From Agaribacillus aureus (GTDB taxonomy: Bacteria; Bacteroidota; Bacteroidia; Cytophagales; Cyclobacteriaceae): a stretch of 64,000 bases of DNA. The stretch covers positions 1 to 64,000 of the forward strand of contig JAUJEB010000005.1 in NCBI GenBank assembly GCA_030442055.1. Direction: 5' to 3'. The translations under genes and the position numbers were made by a program. Below are positions 15,367 through 24,829 of this stretch, piece by piece. Position 1 is the stretch's first letter, and every line of letters starts with the position of its first letter. A model generated the notes under the pieces. That model was not told the origin of the DNA and ran no database searches. It saw nothing but the letters and a program-made list of their open reading frames with translations.

Positions 15367-16011
15367 CTAAAATTTGCCAAATTTAAAAGATATATGGGTG
15401 CTCCAATTTTCTAAATCGCTTTGACTAATATCATTCAGATCTGACCCTTCAATGAATCGATATGTCCCGCCTATGGCTAACCTAAAGAAGCTGGCCACAT
15501 TGATTTCTATCTCAACACCAGGCTCCAGGATAAAAAATCCGGTTGAATCCTTAATATTATCAAAGCCATTACTAAAAATATTGTCCTCATCCTCCAGCAC
15601 ATCGATACCTCCCCCACCAAAAAGGATCGGAAAGTGTACATGAAAGATTTCCCTGGCAAAAATTGAATAACCTATCAATAGGCCTCCATAACCGCCGCCC
15701 AGATACAGGTTGTCCTGATTATCAGAGCTCTTAAATTTCGATCGTGTGGTTATTCCGTAACCACCCAGGCCAAGCGTAAATTGGTTATTCAGGATGACAC
15801 CTCCATGGCCTCCGACTAAAAGCGTGGTTTGTTTGTTCCATTGTGATACTTTGAGGTCTACAGATCCAAACCCCCGCACCTTAACCTGGCCTCCCAGAAG
15901 GGTTTTAACCTGGTTATTATCTGCGTATTCAAATTGCTGCGCCACCGTCTGGCCTGCTAACATCACCAGGCCTGTAAAAAAAATAATGTATCTGATCTTC
16001 ATCGCTCCCAT
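15367..16011 (-). CDS. Predicted outer-membrane beta-barrel protein
   Basis: A 214-residue protein with a signal peptide (MKIRYIIFFTGLVMLAGQTVAQ, from M4 of the open frame). The rest has alternating glycine/aromatic strands typical of small outer-membrane barrels (GGYGITTRSKF, NLYLGGGYGGLLIGYS, AIGGTYRFIEGSD) and the last strand is HISFKFGKF. It is the last gene of the sigma-factor operon, five bases after the preceding gene. No ligand or function can be assigned; the ECF context suggests an envelope role. Confidence 0.7.
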   Translation of the reverse strand: MGAMKIRYIIFFTGLVMLAGQTVAQQFEYADNNQVKTLLGGQVKVRGFGSVDLKVSQWNKQTTLLVGGHGGVILNNQFTLGLGGYGITTRSKFKSSDNQDNLYLGGGYGGLLIGYSIFAREIFHVHFPILFGGGGIDVLEDEDNIFSNGFDNIKDSTGFFILEPGVEIEINVASFFRLAIGGTYRFIEGSDLNDISQSDLENWSTHISFKFGKF

Positions 16012-16015
16012 GTAT

Positions 16016-16540
16016 TTAAATTAAAAAAGAAAATGTCAGAGAGGCATCCCAAAACTCAAAGCGGGTGAACCTCATGCCCAAAAAGGAAAATCGGGGTTTT
16101 ACATCAAATCCTAATGTGATGGGCGCCGTAAAGCGATATTCCAGTCCCACTATAGCATCTATGCCCATGCTAAAGTATTTTGGCGGATTGAAGTTATTGA
16201 CCTGTGTATTAAATACGTTGGTACTAATGGTATTAAACTCAACCCTTCGTCTCCGGTTGCTTTCATACCTTTCAAATCCTACGTGCGCCCCTCCCCCGTA
16301 ATAGAAAAAAAGGTTATGGCTTAATTTTGTGGGGAGGTGCCTTGTGTACAAACCCGTCGCCTGAGCCCCGCCGTTTCTGGCCGAAACCAGTGCCTGGTAG
16401 GCCATTGATTCTGTATGAAAGCTCTTGTAGAAAACCCCGGCGGATCCACCAGCCCGGATTCCCACCGCGTTGCGATAATACTGGGCCAGACAATGATCTG
16501 CGAAAAACATTATTGCTGTTATGAGTAGTATTTTTTTCAT
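16016..16540 (-). CDS. Predicted outer-membrane beta-barrel protein, OmpW/porin-like size
   Basis: A 174-residue protein; M3 of the frame gives the signal peptide MKKILLITAIMFFADHCLAQ. The mature part has short amphipathic strands (AVGIRAGGSAGVFYKSF, HNLFFYYGGGAHVGFERY, YFSMGIDAIVGLEYRF) and a final strand ending LTFSFLI. The arrangement resembles eight-stranded barrels of Bacteroidota. It lies 16 bases after the DUF4097-like gene and 4 bases before the next barrel gene, within one operon. Confidence 0.68.
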   Translation of the reverse strand: MKKILLITAIMFFADHCLAQYYRNAVGIRAGGSAGVFYKSFHTESMAYQALVSARNGGAQATGLYTRHLPTKLSHNLFFYYGGGAHVGFERYESNRRRRVEFNTISTNVFNTQVNNFNPPKYFSMGIDAIVGLEYRFTAPITLGFDVKPRFSFLGMRFTRFEFWDASLTFSFLI

Positions 16541-16556
16541 ATCCATATAATTTGAG

Positions 16557-17678
16557 TTAATGACTGCTTCTGACGAAAAATACCTTCAGGTCACCTTTCT
16601 GAGCATTTATGTTGACTGAGCTGGGATTATCTTTCTTATTTCCAATGGTACCGTTCACAGAGACCAGGTTATCTTTATCTTCCAGGTAATCAATATCCAC
16701 ATCTGATATTTTTGTGGGTAATACGAGTTTATCTTTTCTGGCGGTCAGAGAGGCGTTGAAGTAGGACAGACTGGCAAAACTTAAATTAAAGTCTGTAGAT
16801 TTCCCGGTCAATTGTATTCTCGTAAAGCCGTCATGAATTTCAGAAACAGCGAGACGGCCGTAATTCATATCCAGATCCGTCAGATTCAATAACTCGGTAA
16901 CTTCAATTTTTGAAAAACTGGATCGACCGGAAAAATGGTCGATCTTATTAATTTTGATTTTATCATTCCTGGAATTAATTCTGGCCTTTGTCACCTTGCG
17001 AATGATGATATCGGAGGAGCTACTGCTTACATTCAAGATGCTGGCATCCTCAATTTCCACATCAGCTACTTTTAATGTTAACTCGCCCCGTTCTATGGTG
17101 TTAAAATAGGCATTGCCAAAGCTGATACTAATATCGGCGGAACCTGACAAATCGCTGGCTTTTAAATTTCCATTGGATATGTCGATCTTACAGTCATTTT
17201 TAAGGTCCCCCAAAAACACGTCGCCAAATTTATTGTCAATTTTTAATGCCGCATTTTCCGGGACATATAACTCATAGTCCACGTCTAACCGGTCTTTGCT
17301 TAACAGGGTTTTGGAATAATCGCCAATGTTATTCAATAACTCTTTGAAAACACCGGATTTACGGTCCAAAATGGTCTCCAGGATCACATAATTGTTTACC
17401 TGATTAAAATCGAAACTTACCCTGTTGAGGATTTTTTCGGCAGCAGCCTGGGATTTGCCGTAGGCCGTCATGGTCACTTTTAGCTGTACCCTGTTTTCCG
17501 GCCAGGTATTGACAATCACCTGACCATACTTATTTTTAACTTCAATGTTGTCTCCGGTGCTAACAGTGTATTCTTCTGTAATTGTTTTCGACAGTTGGGA
17601 AGCGTTTTGTGACATCACTTCCAATACCGGAAAACATAGCACGGTGCACAACCAAATATTATATAGCAACTTTCTCAT
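16557..17678 (-). CDS. DUF4097-like beta-helical exported protein
   Basis: A 373-residue protein (start chosen at MRKLLYNIWLCTVL) with a signal peptide. A long series of short beta-strand turns in the style of putative-adhesin DUF4097/DUF2807 proteins follows: NKYGQVIVNTWPENRVQLKV, LKIDNKFGDVFLGDLKND, DISISFGNAYFNTIERGELT. Such proteins form a right-handed beta-solenoid and commonly sit beside ECF sigma/anti-sigma pairs. Its start overlaps the end of the anti-sigma gene by 20 bases, so they are translationally linked. A role as surface sensor or adhesin is inference only. Confidence 0.72.
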   Translation of the reverse strand: MRKLLYNIWLCTVLCFPVLEVMSQNASQLSKTITEEYTVSTGDNIEVKNKYGQVIVNTWPENRVQLKVTMTAYGKSQAAAEKILNRVSFDFNQVNNYVILETILDRKSGVFKELLNNIGDYSKTLLSKDRLDVDYELYVPENAALKIDNKFGDVFLGDLKNDCKIDISNGNLKASDLSGSADISISFGNAYFNTIERGELTLKVADVEIEDASILNVSSSSSDIIIRKVTKARINSRNDKIKINKIDHFSGRSSFSKIEVTELLNLTDLDMNYGRLAVSEIHDGFTRIQLTGKSTDFNLSFASLSYFNASLTARKDKLVLPTKISDVDIDYLEDKDNLVSVNGTIGNKKDNPSSVNINAQKGDLKVFFVRSSH

Positions 17679-18210
17679 TGTGCAATTTATCTTCTTCATT
17701 ATTGTCCGGATTACTCCTTTCTAACTCATCTAAAATAGCCTGCAGTATCTCCAGTTTCATTTTGTAGTTTTGAATCATGGCCTGAATGACTTCCTCATTA
17801 TCGGCATTATCCTTTAAGTCATTTTGCAATTCCAGATACGCCTGATCCAGGGCTTCCAGGTCATTAAATATTTCTTCTCCCACATCTTTTTTATTGGCCT
17901 GAATGATCTCCAATTTGTCATTGATCATGCTTTGATAGTAAAAAGCAGCCTCCGCCAGCTCAGAAGAAATCGTTTGGTCGCCATGATTATTTAACGCATT
18001 GTTCCTGCTTACCAGCAAAAATAAAACGCCCACCGTTAGAATCAATAAAAAGGAGGCAGCCACTTGCCAGACCACTTTTAACCCATCCTTCTTTCGCCTT
18101 TTATCCAGGTTTGACGAAATGTCAACCCATAATTCCTCATAGTCCTCCTGATAAAGATCGAAAGAGGCGCGGTTTTCATCAACGAATTTTTTAAGCTTAT
18201 CTTCTTTCAT
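17659..18210 (-). CDS. Putative anti-sigma factor
   Basis: A 183-residue single-pass membrane protein: cytoplasmic N-terminal ~45 residues, a membrane helix around 47-67 (VVWQVAASFLLILTVGVLFLL), and a largely helical periplasmic part. It overlaps the sigma factor gene by four bases (ATGA), the classic sigma/anti-sigma coupling. The N-terminal part is expected to bind and hold the sigma factor. No HxxxCxxC zinc motif is present, so it is not a ZAS-type anti-sigma factor. The assignment rests on topology and position, not on a recognised domain. Confidence 0.65.
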   Translation of the reverse strand: MKEDKLKKFVDENRASFDLYQEDYEELWVDISSNLDKRRKKDGLKVVWQVAASFLLILTVGVLFLLVSRNNALNNHGDQTISSELAEAAFYYQSMINDKLEIIQANKKDVGEEIFNDLEALDQAYLELQNDLKDNADNEEVIQAMIQNYKMKLEILQAILDELERSNPDNNEEDKLHNEKVAI

Positions 18211-18749
18211 ATTGCCAACAACTTTCTGATTTTTGCTTTTGCCTTGCTATACTGCGCTTTCGATGCAGATACGGATATATTCAATATTTGTGCAATTTCC
18301 TTATGGTCGTAGCCCTCAAATATGTACAAATTAAGCACTACCTTGCACCCCTCCGAGATCTGATCCACGGCATTTAATACTTTTCTAATTTCTTCCTGTT
18401 GAAAATCATAGTCATACCTGTCATTATCTTCCTGATTTTCAATAGTCTCGTCCCACTCATTAAAAACTAATCTTTTCTTCTTCAAATAATTAATGCAATT
18501 GTTAATCACAATTCTCTTTAACCAGGCGCTAAAGGTAACTTCATTTTTTAAGGTCTTTATCCGGCTAAAGGCATCTATAAATGAATCCTGTAATACATCT
18601 TTTGCTTCCTCAGGATCGCCCAGCATACGCCTGCAGATATTATACATAGCATTCACGTACAGCTTGTATAGCTCATTCTGCGCACTTCGGTCACCTGTCT
18701 TACTTCGTTGTACCAGGTATTTATGTATCGTCTGTTGCCCTGATTGCAA
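18207..18749 (-). CDS. ECF-type RNA polymerase sigma factor
   Basis: A 180-residue sigma-70 family protein. Region 2 is at ~25-92 (YKLYVNAMYNICRRMLGDPE, DVLQDSFIDAFSRI, FSAWLKRIVINNCINYLKKK) and region 4 at ~125-175 (NAVDQISEGCKVVLNLYIFE, then HKEIAQILNISVSASKAQYS). Regions 1 and 3 are absent, as in ECF sigmas. The start is not ATG: TTG 18749 is used and an upstream ATT is conceivable. It heads an operon with anti-sigma, DUF4097-like and two barrel genes, so it probably controls envelope functions. Confidence 0.92.
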   Translation of the reverse strand: MQSGQQTIHKYLVQRSKTGDRSAQNELYKLYVNAMYNICRRMLGDPEEAKDVLQDSFIDAFSRIKTLKNEVTFSAWLKRIVINNCINYLKKKRLVFNEWDETIENQEDNDRYDYDFQQEEIRKVLNAVDQISEGCKVVLNLYIFEGYDHKEIAQILNISVSASKAQYSKAKAKIRKLLAI

Positions 18750-18906
18750 TCCTGAATGTTCTTTTTTTATAATGACAAGGTGAAAATATAAAGGTTTCCA
18801 CTTTCTCTAAAACTTTCTGTTTTCCGGTTTTCTTTCAAGATAATGCAATTGGACCCTTAATTCAACCACATTTTACTATATTCGTGATCAAATTTACAAG
18901 TGAAGG

Positions 18907-20070
18907 ATGAAATTAATTGAAGTAAAGGACACCAAAACCGCCCGCGCTTTTTTACAGCTTCCCGTTAGTTTATACAAACAGGAAAAAACCTGGATCAGGC
19001 CGCTGGACACTGACATCGAGCAGGTTTTTGATCGTGGGAAAAACAAATTTTTCCGGCATGGCGAGTGTATTCGATGGATTTTACAAAATGAAAAACAGGA
19101 AACGATTGGCCGCGTGGCAGCTTTTATTAATAAAAAAACAGCCAACAAGGAGGAGCAGCCGACGGGAGGCATTGGTTTTTTTGAATGTATCGAAGACAAA
19201 GATGCCGCATTTCAATTGTTTGATGCCGGCAAATCCTGGCTGATGTCGAAGGGAATGGAGGCCATGGACGGCCCTATAAATTTTGGTGACCGGGACAGGT
19301 GGTGGGGCCTTTTGGTTGACGGTTTTGATATTGAGCCGAATTATTGTTGCAATTACAATTTTCCTTATTATCAGCAGTTTTTTGAGGATTACGGATTTCA
19401 GATCTATTTTAAGCAGTTCACTTACGGGCGAAAGACCAGGGATCCCTTTCATCCTAAAATCGCCGAAAAGGCCGAAAAAGTTGCCAAAGATCCAAAATAT
19501 CGGTTTGAGCACCTTAAGAAGCATAACCTGGAGAAATATACAGAGGACTTCCGGACGGTTTATAATAAAGCCTGGGCACGTCACAAGGGTGTAGCAGCCA
19601 TGTCAAGCTTGCAGGCTAAAAATGCCATGAAAAAAATAAAACCCATCATGGATGATAAAATTATCTGGTATGGATACTATGATGACGAGCCTATTGCTTT
19701 CTTTCTGCTTTTGCCGGAGGTAAATCAGATTTTTAAGTATGTGAACGGTAAACTCGATTGGTTGGGTAAGTTGAAATTCCTCTATCACAAATGGACAAAA
19801 TCCTGCAATAAGATGTTCGGCGTGGTGTTTGGTGTTGTTCCGGAACATCAGGGCAAAGGTGTGGAAGGTGCCCTTATTATTGCTACCGCCAAAATGGTGC
19901 AGGATGATTATCATCGCTACGAAAACCTGGAAATGAACTGGATCGGTGATTTTAATCCAAAAATGATCCGCGTAGTGGAACAGGTAGGAGGTAGTGTCTT
20001 TAAGACACACTACACGTATCGAAAGTTATTTGATGAAAGTAAACCTTTCAAGCGTGCGCCCATTGTTTAG
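18907..20070 (+). CDS. GNAT-like acyltransferase, large Bacteroidota type
   Basis: A 387-residue cytoplasmic protein that resembles the Bacteroidota family annotated as GNAT or acyl-CoA N-acyltransferase-like. The N-terminal half carries IGRVAAFINKK and a conserved DGPINFGDRDRWWGLLVDGF block. The C-terminal half has the second GNAT fold with FGVVFGVVPEHQGKGVEGAL, the Q/RxxGxG/A acetyl-CoA-binding loop. The substrate is unknown. It is transcribed away from the sigma operon, with a shared ~150-base promoter region that includes a possible TATATTCG -7 element at 18877. It stands alone, followed convergently by a histidine kinase gene. Confidence 0.75.
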   Translation: MKLIEVKDTKTARAFLQLPVSLYKQEKTWIRPLDTDIEQVFDRGKNKFFRHGECIRWILQNEKQETIGRVAAFINKKTANKEEQPTGGIGFFECIEDKDAAFQLFDAGKSWLMSKGMEAMDGPINFGDRDRWWGLLVDGFDIEPNYCCNYNFPYYQQFFEDYGFQIYFKQFTYGRKTRDPFHPKIAEKAEKVAKDPKYRFEHLKKHNLEKYTEDFRTVYNKAWARHKGVAAMSSLQAKNAMKKIKPIMDDKIIWYGYYDDEPIAFFLLLPEVNQIFKYVNGKLDWLGKLKFLYHKWTKSCNKMFGVVFGVVPEHQGKGVEGALIIATAKMVQDDYHRYENLEMNWIGDFNPKMIRVVEQVGGSVFKTHYTYRKLFDESKPFKRAPIV

Positions 20071-20110
20071 TATCCTCTTTCAATAAATAGGAATGGTATG
20101 ATTACGCCGG

Positions 20111-23100
20111 TCAGGCGTTGACCGCAGCGACCGCTTTTTTCCGCAGTTTTTTCTTGCTTTCAAGGTTCTTGGGTAAATAAATAGTAAATGTACTGCCGAG
20201 GCCAGGCTTACTTTTTACTTCCAGCTTGCCTTTGTGTTTTTCAATAATACCGAATGAAATAGACAATCCAAGTCCTGTTCCCTTGCCCAGATCCTTGGTG
20301 GTAAAAAATGGATCAAAGATTTTATCCATTACCTCTTTACTCATACCGACCCCATTATCCTTGATGGTGACGACAATGTAATCCTCCACATTCTTGGACT
20401 TGATATTAATTTCACCTTTCTCGTGGATGGCTTCAATGGCATTACTTATCAAATTCATAAAGACCTGATTAAGCTGGCCGGGATAACAATTGATCTCGGG
20501 CGAACTGGGATCATATTTCCTGTTAACGGTGATTTGGCGCTGGTTTATTTTATTGTTCAATAACACCAGGCTACTTTCTATGCCTTTATGAATATTTACT
20601 TTTTTAAGTTCTGTCTCGTTTATCCTGGAGAAGTTTCGCAGCCCTTCAACTATTTCAGCGGTCCGTTGCGCCCCGTCGCGAATAGCATTGATCAGATCAT
20701 GCACAGACTCTTTGGTTTCTTCGAAATACAGGGCTTCCTTCAGCCGGTTTATTTCATTTAATATCTCCAGTACATTTTGCGCACCTTGCAGGCCTTCAAT
20801 TTCCTCGTATTTATCCAGTATCTCCATTAGGGCATCCAGGGAGGTATTGAGCCCGTCGATACCAGCATACACAAAGTTGATTGGATTGTTAATTTCATGG
20901 GCAATACCGGCGGTTAATTGCCCCAGGGAAGCCATTTTTTCAGATTGGATCAGTTGTGCCTGAGCGGCTTTCAGATCCTTTAAAGTATTCTCAAGCTTAA
21001 TGGTTTTATCTTTAATTTGACCGAAGTTGGAAGCGTTTTCCAGGGCAATGGCCGTATGTACGGCAAGGTTTCGTAAAATATTCAAGTGATATTCGGAGTA
21101 AGCATTCTTTTTAAAGCTCTGCACAGTTATCACCCCAATTGCTTTCTCTTTCACAACCAGTGGAAGATAGATAATGGAAGAAGAGTTTTCTCCGGTCACC
21201 GAGGGCGGAATTTCCTCAATATATTGGCGATACTCATTCTGGAAGTCATTGACAAAAATGGCTTGTTTATCCTCGAAACACTTCACGGCCAACCGTCTTT
21301 TATCTTTGATATCATAAGATATCATAATGATGGTTTCTCCTTTTTCCTTTAACCCCGGGAATTCCAGGCACTTAGTAAGCTCGTTGTAAAGGCCAACCCC
21401 AAAAACCGAGGCATCCATCAGCGGTCTTACGTTGCGGAATACCGTCTCAATAATTCTGCCTATAGAAAGGTTGGACGTGATGCTCTTTCCGATTTCACTG
21501 AGCTGCTTCAGATTGTAGTAGGCCTGTTCAAGCTTATCCCGCTGGGTTTGAATTTCCCTATTCTGCTGGGCTAATATCTTATTGGCCTTTTTCTTGACCA
21601 GATAACTACGCAAAGCCAGAAATACAATAATGGCCAATGCTACAAAAATGCCGTTAAATAATCCTTCACGAGCCCGTTGTTCATCTAATATCAACTGCTG
21701 ATTATAGGCTTTTTCCTTCAGCAAGGCCAATACCTGCTCCTTCTGTTTTTCCTCAAGGGCTATTTTCTCCACCTCGAGCGACCGGATACTGTCTTGCTGC
21801 TGCAAAAGTTTATTATCCTTATCTTTTTTGTCAAGTTCATATTGCTGCTCCAATATAATAAGCTCGTGTTTGGCTTTGAGCTTATCTGCCTGCTCGTTAA
21901 GCAGTAAGGCTTTTTGTAACTCCTCTTTTTTAAGGAATAACTCTCTTTCTCTTCTCAATAAAGCATTTTCGTTTCTCTTTTTTTCCAGCTCAATCTCCTT
22001 GATCTCCTTTTCCGCAATGGCCAGTTTTTTATCGGTTTCGGTAATGTTGATTTTGTATTGCTGCTGAAGCAATTCCTCCTGCCGCTTGTTTTGTTCCATC
22101 AGATAGGCATCGTTAGCCTTTGCATAGGATTGATAGCATTCCAGTGCATTTTTATCATCGCCAAGCTTTTTATAAATTTCCGACAGTTCTTTGTTTATAT
22201 AAGCAATAAACTGGTTGTTTTGTGAATCCTTAGCTGTACTCAAAGCCTGTCGAAATGAATTCCTGGCGCTTTCCAGCTCTCCAATCGCCATGTAATTCTT
22301 GCCAATTTTATTGTAGATATTGGCTATTTCTTCCGGCTTTCCTTTCGCTACCCAAATCGACAACGCTTCATAAAAATTCTTATTGGAGTTTTTGTAATCC
22401 AGCAGGTTCCGGTAAATAATCCCCTTGTTCATCAGCACCGTTTTTTCCATCAATGAGGCCTGAATGGTATTGGCATTATAATTCCTGGTTAATGTCAGGC
22501 ATTTGTCAAAGTAATGCAGGGCATCATTGTACCTTTTCAGGTGCTTGTGAATGTACCCCAGATTATTGTACGAGTTAACTACCCCCATTGAATCACTAAG
22601 TTTTTTCTTCAGGTCCAGTATTTTCAGTTCCTGATTCAATGCCTCATCATATTTTTCCAGCTCGTGATAACTACTGGAAATGCTTCTCCTTACGTTGAGC
22701 GCCTGTCTATCATTTTTTTGTTCGACGTAAATATCCAGCAACTGCAATTGATAGGAAATAGCGGCTTCATGGTCTTTCAGAAAGGTATAGGAGTTGCTAA
22801 TTTCCTGCAACACTTTAGCGCGGCCTTCCAGGTCATTCAGGTTTTCTTTCAGTTCCAGTGATCTTTTAAAATAGGTGATGGCTTTCTCGTGAAACTCCCC
22901 CCATTCCTTGTATAAAAGTCCAATTTGAAGACAGACCTCGGAGGTTTTTTTAGTGGCCTTTAATTTTTCAAAAGCCTTTAAAGACTCCAGGAAGTAGTCG
23001 TGCGACTGTGCATATAAAGGCGTTTTACTAGTTTCCGGCGCACCCAGCCCCTGTTGGTACTTCACCTGCGCCATCAGCAAAAGGCTTTCTGCCACCCCCA

Positions 23101-23353
23101 GCTTGTTATTTAGGGAGGTAGATAAATCGCAGGCCTGCTTGGCCAGTTCAAAAGCCTGGGAATAGCTCTTTATGGCGAGCGTTTTTTTTGCATTTTCTCT
23201 CAGCTGCGCTACTCTGCTGGTATCTCCGACTTTACTGCAGGCGCTTTCCACAACGCCCAGGCTATAACCATCTATAAAATAGGTATAAGATTCCTGGGCC
23301 CACGATATTCCTTGCCATATACATAGAATAAAAGTAAGAAGGAAATGTTTCAT
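20111..23353 (-). CDS. TPR-GAF sensor histidine kinase
   Basis: A 1080-residue membrane kinase. ATG 23353 is chosen because a signal peptide starts there (MKHFLLTFILCIWQGISWAQ). Order: periplasmic TPR array (~30-420), long charged coiled coil (~430-560), membrane helix (~570-590), short coiled coil, GAF domain (~630-790, with GVGLYNELTK and IAL-type ends), coiled coil, HisKA with a MASLGQLTAGIAHEINNPIN box (~835), and HATPase_c with NLISNAIEAI, KDNGVGMS and GKGTGLGLSIS. The HEINNP box is the NtrB-like type. No response regulator adjoins; it follows two other kinases in the same direction and may join them in a phosphorelay. The signal is unknown. Confidence 0.9.
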   Translation of the reverse strand: MKHFLLTFILCIWQGISWAQESYTYFIDGYSLGVVESACSKVGDTSRVAQLRENAKKTLAIKSYSQAFELAKQACDLSTSLNNKLGVAESLLLMAQVKYQQGLGAPETSKTPLYAQSHDYFLESLKAFEKLKATKKTSEVCLQIGLLYKEWGEFHEKAITYFKRSLELKENLNDLEGRAKVLQEISNSYTFLKDHEAAISYQLQLLDIYVEQKNDRQALNVRRSISSSYHELEKYDEALNQELKILDLKKKLSDSMGVVNSYNNLGYIHKHLKRYNDALHYFDKCLTLTRNYNANTIQASLMEKTVLMNKGIIYRNLLDYKNSNKNFYEALSIWVAKGKPEEIANIYNKIGKNYMAIGELESARNSFRQALSTAKDSQNNQFIAYINKELSEIYKKLGDDKNALECYQSYAKANDAYLMEQNKRQEELLQQQYKINITETDKKLAIAEKEIKEIELEKKRNENALLRRERELFLKKEELQKALLLNEQADKLKAKHELIILEQQYELDKKDKDNKLLQQQDSIRSLEVEKIALEEKQKEQVLALLKEKAYNQQLILDEQRAREGLFNGIFVALAIIVFLALRSYLVKKKANKILAQQNREIQTQRDKLEQAYYNLKQLSEIGKSITSNLSIGRIIETVFRNVRPLMDASVFGVGLYNELTKCLEFPGLKEKGETIIMISYDIKDKRRLAVKCFEDKQAIFVNDFQNEYRQYIEEIPPSVTGENSSSIIYLPLVVKEKAIGVITVQSFKKNAYSEYHLNILRNLAVHTAIALENASNFGQIKDKTIKLENTLKDLKAAQAQLIQSEKMASLGQLTAGIAHEINNPINFVYAGIDGLNTSLDALMEILDKYEEIEGLQGAQNVLEILNEINRLKEALYFEETKESVHDLINAIRDGAQRTAEIVEGLRNFSRINETELKKVNIHKGIESSLVLLNNKINQRQITVNRKYDPSSPEINCYPGQLNQVFMNLISNAIEAIHEKGEINIKSKNVEDYIVVTIKDNGVGMSKEVMDKIFDPFFTTKDLGKGTGLGLSISFGIIEKHKGKLEVKSKPGLGSTFTIYLPKNLESKKKLRKKAVAAVNA

Positions 23354-23513
23354 AGCCCGACCCATTTGGCACCTCAAAAGAATTTTAGGTTATTTTAAAT
23401 GTAACGATTATTTAACGCATATAAAAAAAATAGCCCTTGAATCCAACCAAAATACGGTCAATTTATGACGTTAGTCCCCCAAAATACGGGTGTTCTTGCA
23501 CGGTCTCTAAATG

Positions 23514-24695
23514 CTAATTGGGTTTTGCTAATGGTACGGTGAAGTAAAAAACGGATCCCTTGTTTGCCTGTGTTTTAATCTTCAATTTACCCCCCTGTTT
23601 TTCGATGAATTCCTTGCAAAGCTTTAAGCCGATCCCAGTACCTTTTTCATGGGCAGTTCCCGGATTTGTATTAAAATAACCCGGTTCAAATAATTTGGAA
23701 AGCTGCTCTTCCGACATACCGATGCCTGTATCGGCAATGCCAATGCTCGCGAAATTCTCTTTGCGTTCAACAGTTAAATTGATACGACCATCGGCCGGGG
23801 TAAATTTGACGGCGTTGCTTAACAGGTTTCTGAAAATCAAGTTCAACATATTAGCATCTCCCATAAGTTTCAGGTCATCTTTGATGTCCTCCACCTGAAT
23901 ATCTATATTTTTTTGAAAGGCGGCGATATGGATCAGCTTGATGTTTTTTTCAATGATCGGCAATAAGTCCAACTCATTAATTTCTATTTTTTTATCCCCC
24001 AGCTGGGACAGTGACCAATTGAGCAGGTTATCAAGCAGGTCCATTACATTTTGTATGTAGGTCTGTACCTTGCCGGAATACCTTTTAAACTCCTGCAGTG
24101 AAATGTTGTTCTTCGTTTGTACCAGCACCTCCATCAACACATTCAAAGAAGCCATTGGGACCCGTAAATCGTGGGAAATGATGGTAAATAGCTTATCCTT
24201 TATCTCGTTGGTCTTTTTCAGTATTTCATTTTTTTCATCCAATTCGGAGGTCCGCTCCTTCACTTTTTCCTCCAGTCCATCGTTGGCTTTCTTCAAATCG
24301 GCAATCAGCTGGGCGTTGTTTCTTTTCAGGTGATAGCTTTCGAGGGCGTTATCAATGATAATTTTTAATTCCCGCGAATCCCATGGTTTCAAAATATACT
24401 GGTATATACCACAGGTGTTAATAGCACGCATGATAAAGTCTATGTCGCTATAGGCCGTCAAAATCATACGCACCGTGTCCGGGTGGGTCTGCACCACATT
24501 TTCAAGAAACTCAACACCTGACATGCCGGCCATCTTTTGATCCGTAATAACCAGATGAATATCGTTATTCCCAATGATTTCCAGGCCTTCTTCACCCGAT
24601 TGAGCCGTCAAAATATTGTAATGTCGAAAAAATGCATTTTTAAAAACAATGATATTGTTGCGTTCATCATCAACATATAAAATATTATATCTCAT
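23514..24695 (-). CDS. Response-regulator-histidine-kinase hybrid (REC-HisKA-HATPase)
   Basis: A 393-residue soluble protein. The N-terminal receiver has Asp9-Asp10, phosphoacceptor Asp52 (LVITDQKM), Thr80 and Lys103 (ILKPW). A coiled coil (~124-168) links it to HisKA with His175 in ISHDLRVPMASL and to HATPase_c with NLLSNAVKF, ADTGIGMS and GTGIGLKLCKEF. With the receiver in front, the kinase is probably controlled by phosphorylation from another kinase rather than by a ligand. It lies between a propeller kinase (134 bases upstream) and a TPR-GAF kinase (about 160 bases downstream), both in the same direction, and could relay signals between them. That link is inference. Confidence 0.92.
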   Translation of the reverse strand: MRYNILYVDDERNNIIVFKNAFFRHYNILTAQSGEEGLEIIGNNDIHLVITDQKMAGMSGVEFLENVVQTHPDTVRMILTAYSDIDFIMRAINTCGIYQYILKPWDSRELKIIIDNALESYHLKRNNAQLIADLKKANDGLEEKVKERTSELDEKNEILKKTNEIKDKLFTIISHDLRVPMASLNVLMEVLVQTKNNISLQEFKRYSGKVQTYIQNVMDLLDNLLNWSLSQLGDKKIEINELDLLPIIEKNIKLIHIAAFQKNIDIQVEDIKDDLKLMGDANMLNLIFRNLLSNAVKFTPADGRINLTVERKENFASIGIADTGIGMSEEQLSKLFEPGYFNTNPGTAHEKGTGIGLKLCKEFIEKQGGKLKIKTQANKGSVFYFTVPLAKPN

Positions 24696-24829
24696 CGTTT
24701 TTATGGATTTTAAATATTAAAAACCGTTTGGTTAAATCCCATTACAAAGCGAAAGATAAGGGGCTATCTTAAATTATGCTACTAACTTAACGGAATAAAG
24801 TTGTTGTAATTGAAAGGAATCCAGAGATA

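Noticed and set aside
16857-17200. Repetitive strands in the DUF4097-like gene considered as a DNA repeat.
   Set aside because: The periodicity is at protein level (beta-solenoid turns) without repeated DNA.
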